A stretch of 64,000 bases of DNA from the NCBI RefSeq assembly GCF_003298505.1, contig NZ_QNGB01000010.1:62001-126000 (forward strand), read 5' to 3'. Source of the stretch: Roseovarius sp. TE539 (GTDB lineage Bacteria > Pseudomonadota > Alphaproteobacteria > Rhodobacterales > Rhodobacteraceae). Shown here in pieces: positions 60,783 to 64,000 of this stretch (position 1 is the stretch's first letter; each line of letters begins with the position of its first letter). The position numbers and the translations under genes are program-made. Below the pieces are notes generated by a model. The model saw only the letters and a list, made by a program, of their open reading frames with translations, ran no database searches and was not told where the DNA came from.

Positions 60783-61751
60783 ATGTCAACCGCTTCGGTC
60801 CAGCGATCCAATCTGGCCGGCGCGCTGTGCGCGGTGGTGGCGATGGTTTGCTTTTCCATCAACGATGTTGGCATCAAGTTCCTCAGTGATCGCTATGCCC
60901 TTCACCAGGTCATCCTGATGCGCTCGGTCATCGGAATCGCGGTCTTCGCGGCGGTGATCATGCCGCTCAGCGGCGGGCTGAGTGTTCTGCACACGCGACG
61001 GCCGGTGATGCACATTCTGCGCGGGTTCTGCGTCGTGATGGCAAACATGTGCCTGTTTCTCGGGCTTGCGGCGATGCCGATCGCGGATGCGGTGGCGATC
61101 TTCTTCGTGTCGCCGCTGGTCATCTCGGTCTTCTCGGTCGTTTTCCTCGGCGAAAAGGTGGGCCCGCGCCGATGGGCGGCCATCGCCGTGGGGTTCGTCG
61201 GTGTTCTGGTGATCGTCAAACCGGGAACTTCGGCGTTCCAGGCGGCTTCTCTCCTGCCCATGGTCGCCGCGGTTCTTTATGCGGCGTTGCACATGATGAC
61301 GCGACGGATCGGGGGGACCGAAAGCGCCGCCACCATGGCCTTCTACATCCAGGTCACCTTCATCCTCGTCAGTATCGTTTTCGGCCTCGCCGTGGGAGGC
61401 GGGCAACTTGCGGGAACCGGTGATGCCTCGCTGGAGTTCCTGCTGCGGGCCTGGATCGTGCCCGAGCGCGGCGATCTGGCCCTGCTGACCGTCCTTGGGG
61501 TGTCCATCGCGTTCGGCGGCTTCTTCATCAGCCAGGCTTACCGAATCAGTGAGGCGGCCTTCGCGGCACCATTCGAATACGTGGCGATGCCAATGGCGAT
61601 CTTCTGGGGTGTCACGGTGTTCGGGACATGGCCCGACCCGACCGCGTGGATTGGTATCGTGCTGATCATCGGATCGGGGCTTTACCTGCTCTGGCGCGAA
61701 ACCCGCCCTGATACCGCGCCGGCGCTGGATGCGCCCAATTACCGGAGGTGA
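60783..61751 (+). CDS. EamA/DMT-family transporter
   Basis: A 322-residue inner-membrane protein with ten hydrophobic segments forming two EamA repeats (about 10-145 and 165-310). MVCFSINDVGIKFLSDRY starts the first and AMPIADAVAIFFVSPLVISV is a typical inner segment. DMT exporters carry varied metabolites; the substrate is not deducible. The start at 60783 has AGGGG eight bases upstream. It abuts the HAD gene with no gap (stop at 61751, next start at 61752). Confidence 0.92.
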   Translation: MSTASVQRSNLAGALCAVVAMVCFSINDVGIKFLSDRYALHQVILMRSVIGIAVFAAVIMPLSGGLSVLHTRRPVMHILRGFCVVMANMCLFLGLAAMPIADAVAIFFVSPLVISVFSVVFLGEKVGPRRWAAIAVGFVGVLVIVKPGTSAFQAASLLPMVAAVLYAALHMMTRRIGGTESAATMAFYIQVTFILVSIVFGLAVGGGQLAGTGDASLEFLLRAWIVPERGDLALLTVLGVSIAFGGFFISQAYRISEAAFAAPFEYVAMPMAIFWGVTVFGTWPDPTAWIGIVLIIGSGLYLLWRETRPDTAPALDAPNYRR

Positions 61752-62381
61752 ATGGATGCGATGACTATCGACGCGGTGGTTTTCGATATCGGGAACGTCC
61801 TGATCGAATGGAATCCCGAGCGGTATTATGACCGTGTCATCGGGCCGGAACGACGCCGCGCGCTGTTTTCGCAGGTGGATCTGCACGGCATGAACGAAGC
61901 GGTGGATCGTGGAGGGGATTTTCGTGAAACGATCCAGGCCACCGCCGACGGCCACCCGGCCTGGCGCGAAGAGATCATGTTGTGGCATGATGACTGGATC
62001 GAACTTGCAAGCCCCGAAATTCCGGGATCCGTCCGGTTGCTGCGGGCCCTCCGGGCGCGAGGTGTGCCCGTTTACGCGCTGACGAATTTCGGGGTGCGCA
62101 ATTTCGAGTATGCGCAGGAAACCTATTCGTTCCTGACCGAGTTCGACCGGCTTTACGTTTCCGGGCGCCTCGGGATCACGAAGCCGGACCCGGCGATCTA
62201 TGCGCGGCTGGAAGCCGATTGCGGGGCTGCACCGGGGCGGCTTCTGTTCGCCGATGATCGCGCTGACAACATCGCCGCAGCGAAGGCCCGGGGTTGGCAG
62301 GGGCACCTGTTTGACGGGCCGGACGGCTGGGCGCACACTCTGGTCCGGACAGGGTTGTTGACAAAGGAGGACGCCAAATGA
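61752..62381 (+). CDS. HAD-superfamily hydrolase (haloacid dehalogenase-like)
   Basis: A 209-residue HAD protein with motif I VVFDIGNVLIEWN (Asp nucleophile; the second Asp of DxD is replaced by Asn-Val as in the DxGN group), cap helices, motif II YALTNFG, Lys in GITKPDPAIY and motif IV LFADDRADN. This pattern fits 2-haloacid-dehalogenase-like or phosphatase members. The next gene overlaps by four bases (ATGA). Confidence 0.9.
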   Translation: MDAMTIDAVVFDIGNVLIEWNPERYYDRVIGPERRRALFSQVDLHGMNEAVDRGGDFRETIQATADGHPAWREEIMLWHDDWIELASPEIPGSVRLLRALRARGVPVYALTNFGVRNFEYAQETYSFLTEFDRLYVSGRLGITKPDPAIYARLEADCGAAPGRLLFADDRADNIAAAKARGWQGHLFDGPDGWAHTLVRTGLLTKEDAK

Positions 62382-63295
62382 GCGTGACCATCATTCCCTT
62401 CGAGGAGGGCGAGGCGAAACTCGATTGGCTGGACCTTTGCGCAGCGTTCGAAAAAGGGCACCGGATGCCCAAGGCCGAAATCGGCGATACCTTCCTCTAT
62501 CGCGATCCCGATACCCTGCTGTCCCGGGCGGCGTGGATCGACGGCATGGGACTGGCCGTGAAATCGGCCACGATCTTTCCCGGCAATCCGGATCGCGGCA
62601 CGCCGATGATCAATGGCGGGGTTTCCCTGTTTTCCGACAGCGACGGCACGCTGGAAGCGATTGTCGATTTCCATCTGGTGACCAAGTGGAAAACCGCCGG
62701 GGACAGCCTTTTCGCCGCCACGAAACTGGCCCGCAAGGACAGTGAGACCATTCTTATCGTGGGCGCTGGCACGGTTGGCCGGTCACTCTGGCAGGCGTAT
62801 CGTACGGCCTTTCCGGATGCGCGTTTCCGGGTCTGGAACCGGACCCGCGCGAACGCCGAGGCGATGGCCGTGGAATGCCCGGGCCTGCGGGTGGCCGATG
62901 ACCTGGAAACGGCGGTGCGGGAGGCGGATATCGTGACCTCGGCAACGATGTCGACCGAGCCGCTTCTCAAGGGCCGATGGCTTCAGCCCGGGCAGCATGT
63001 GGATCTGATCGGAGCCTTCCGCCCCGACATGCGCGAAGCCGATGACGAGGCGCTTGGCCGGGGGCGCATCTTCGTGGACAGCTATGACACGACACTCGGT
63101 CATATCGGCGAGTTGAAGATCCCGCTGGAGGCTGGCGCCATCCGGCGCGAGGATGTGCAGGCGGAATTTTATGAACCGGCGCGTTTCGGGCGCAAGACCG
63201 ATCAGGAGATCACGCTTTTCAAGAATGGCGGCGGGGCGCATCTGGACCTGATGAGCAGCCGCTACATCCTCGATGCCTGGCATGGCAGTGCATGA
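62378..63295 (+). CDS. Ornithine cyclodeaminase / mu-crystallin family protein
   Basis: A 305-residue NAD(P)-binding protein of the same broad family as EutC but clearly diverged from it. The Rossmann loop IVGAGTVGRSL and the stretches MGLAVKSATIFPGN and DLIGAFRPDMREADD are visible. Family members include ornithine cyclodeaminase, alanine or lysine dehydrogenases and imine reductases. It overlaps the HAD gene and the next hydrolase gene by four bases on each side, so all are one operon. Reaction unknown. Confidence 0.9.
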   Translation: MSVTIIPFEEGEAKLDWLDLCAAFEKGHRMPKAEIGDTFLYRDPDTLLSRAAWIDGMGLAVKSATIFPGNPDRGTPMINGGVSLFSDSDGTLEAIVDFHLVTKWKTAGDSLFAATKLARKDSETILIVGAGTVGRSLWQAYRTAFPDARFRVWNRTRANAEAMAVECPGLRVADDLETAVREADIVTSATMSTEPLLKGRWLQPGQHVDLIGAFRPDMREADDEALGRGRIFVDSYDTTLGHIGELKIPLEAGAIRREDVQAEFYEPARFGRKTDQEITLFKNGGGAHLDLMSSRYILDAWHGSA

Positions 63296-64000
63296 AATGG
63301 TTACTTGCAGTCCTTGCGGCTGTGGCCGTGGTGCCCTTCCTGCGCGAATGGTGGCGGCCACGCATGGCGGGTGGCGCGCGTCAGTCTGCGCCGGGGCGTT
63401 TCGCCAATCTGTCACGGGGGTTGACACATTTCCGTTGGCTGGGGCCTGAGGATGGGCCGGTCGGGGTTTGTGTCCATGGCTTGACGACACCCGCTTTCGT
63501 GTGGACCCCGATAGCCGAGGGATTGGCGGCAAAGGGCTTCCGGGTTTTGGTCTACGATCTGTATGGCCGCGGCCATTCGGACCGGCCACGCGGCATGCAG
63601 GATGCGGATTTCTTTGTCGGTCAGCTTGAGGAGTTGCTTGCCTCGCAGGAGGTGACGGGGGAGTTCACACTCCTGGGTTATTCCATGGGAGGCGCGATTG
63701 CCGCCTCTTTCACCGCGCGGCATCCGGATCGCGTTCGTCAGCTGGTTCTGCTGGCGCCGGCGGGCATAGGCCATGATCTGGGGCCGGCGGCGCGGTTGAT
63801 GGCGCAGCTTGGCATTTTCGGATCATGGCTGATGCATCTGGTCTATGCGCGGTCCTACAGGCGCGCGACCGATGCCGAGCGGACCCTGGAGAGCCGTGTC
63901 GAGGGGATCGTGGATCTTCAGCAGGCCGAGCTTCGTTACCGCGGTTTCATCCCCGCGGTCCTTGCGTCAATGCGCGGTATCCTTGACGAACCCATGGCCG
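63292..64000 (+). CDS. Alpha/beta hydrolase (3' truncated by window)
   Basis: The frame opens at ATG 63292, overlapping the previous stop (ATGA), and stays open to the window end, giving at least 236 residues. A short hydrophobic N-terminus (KWLLAVLAAVAVVPFL) suggests a membrane anchor. The hydrolase fold shows the oxyanion loop GVCVHGLTTP, YDLYGRGHSDRP, nucleophile Ser in LLGYSMGGAIAA, and RQLVLLAPAGIG. The Asp/His part of the triad lies beyond the window. Substrate unknown. Confidence 0.88.
   Translation, partial: MKWLLAVLAAVAVVPFLREWWRPRMAGGARQSAPGRFANLSRGLTHFRWLGPEDGPVGVCVHGLTTPAFVWTPIAEGLAAKGFRVLVYDLYGRGHSDRPRGMQDADFFVGQLEELLASQEVTGEFTLLGYSMGGAIAASFTARHPDRVRQLVLLAPAGIGHDLGPAARLMAQLGIFGSWLMHLVYARSYRRATDAERTLESRVEGIVDLQQAELRYRGFIPAVLASMRGILDEPMA

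Overview
The window is chromosomal DNA of a GC-rich alphaproteobacterium, almost certainly a member of the Rhodobacteraceae (Roseobacter group). Pointers are the petP-petR pair next to ilvE, an ectoine/hydroxyectoine catabolic gene set, MbfA behind an Irr-type ICE box, and two copies of an intergenic motif I associate with this family. Coding density is high. I see 64 protein genes (two cut by the window edges), one tRNA-Ala(GGC), no rRNA, no CRISPR array and no recognisable transposase or integrase.

Layout. 1-8.2 kb: end of hyuB, a small coiled-coil protein, a class III aminotransferase, a stand-alone hyuA, queG, a glutathione transferase and mtgA. 8.3-15.2 kb: doeA facing eutB-eutC-asnC/doeX-ssd-aminotransferase, the core of (hydroxy)ectoine breakdown; doeB, eutA, enuR and uehABC are not in the window. 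15.4-21.1 kb: a PotABCD-type ABC importer with a DUF1330 gene inside the operon and two permeases of unusual architecture. 21-28.9 kb: ilvE, petP-petR, a lytic transglycosylase, tRNA-Ala, a GntR regulator behind a perfect palindrome, and a CPA2 antiporter.

29-38.4 kb: accA, a LysE exporter facing an Lrp regulator, zapE, a 38-residue secreted peptide gene, clpS, rsmC, an SDR protein lacking its catalytic lysine, hemF and two weakly known proteins. 38.7-42.3 kb: leuC and leuD, split by an AT-rich two-gene cassette (DUF4365 plus an unknown protein) that is joined to the leu genes by overlapping or nearly touching codons; this is the strongest candidate for an undescribed system. 42.5-50.9 kb: an alcohol dehydrogenase, DUF1244, and the threonine/glycine/methylated-amine set kbl - cysteine-synthase-like gene - tdh - dimethylglycine-dehydrogenase-like gene, facing a LysR regulator.

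51-64 kb: smpB, sulfurtransferase and aromatic aminotransferase, TetR facing mbfA (iron export), an AEC transporter, fghA-sthA, a HEPN-type two-gene module with its own promoter, a YaiI-family gene, a 388-base gap without a gene, and a tightly overlapped EamA / HAD / ornithine-cyclodeaminase-like / alpha-beta hydrolase operon that runs off the end.

Taken together the window reads as ordinary core genes interleaved with catabolic modules for compatible solutes, polyamine-like compounds, threonine and methylated glycines, plus two small accessory cassettes (39.3-40.9 kb and 59.0-59.9 kb).
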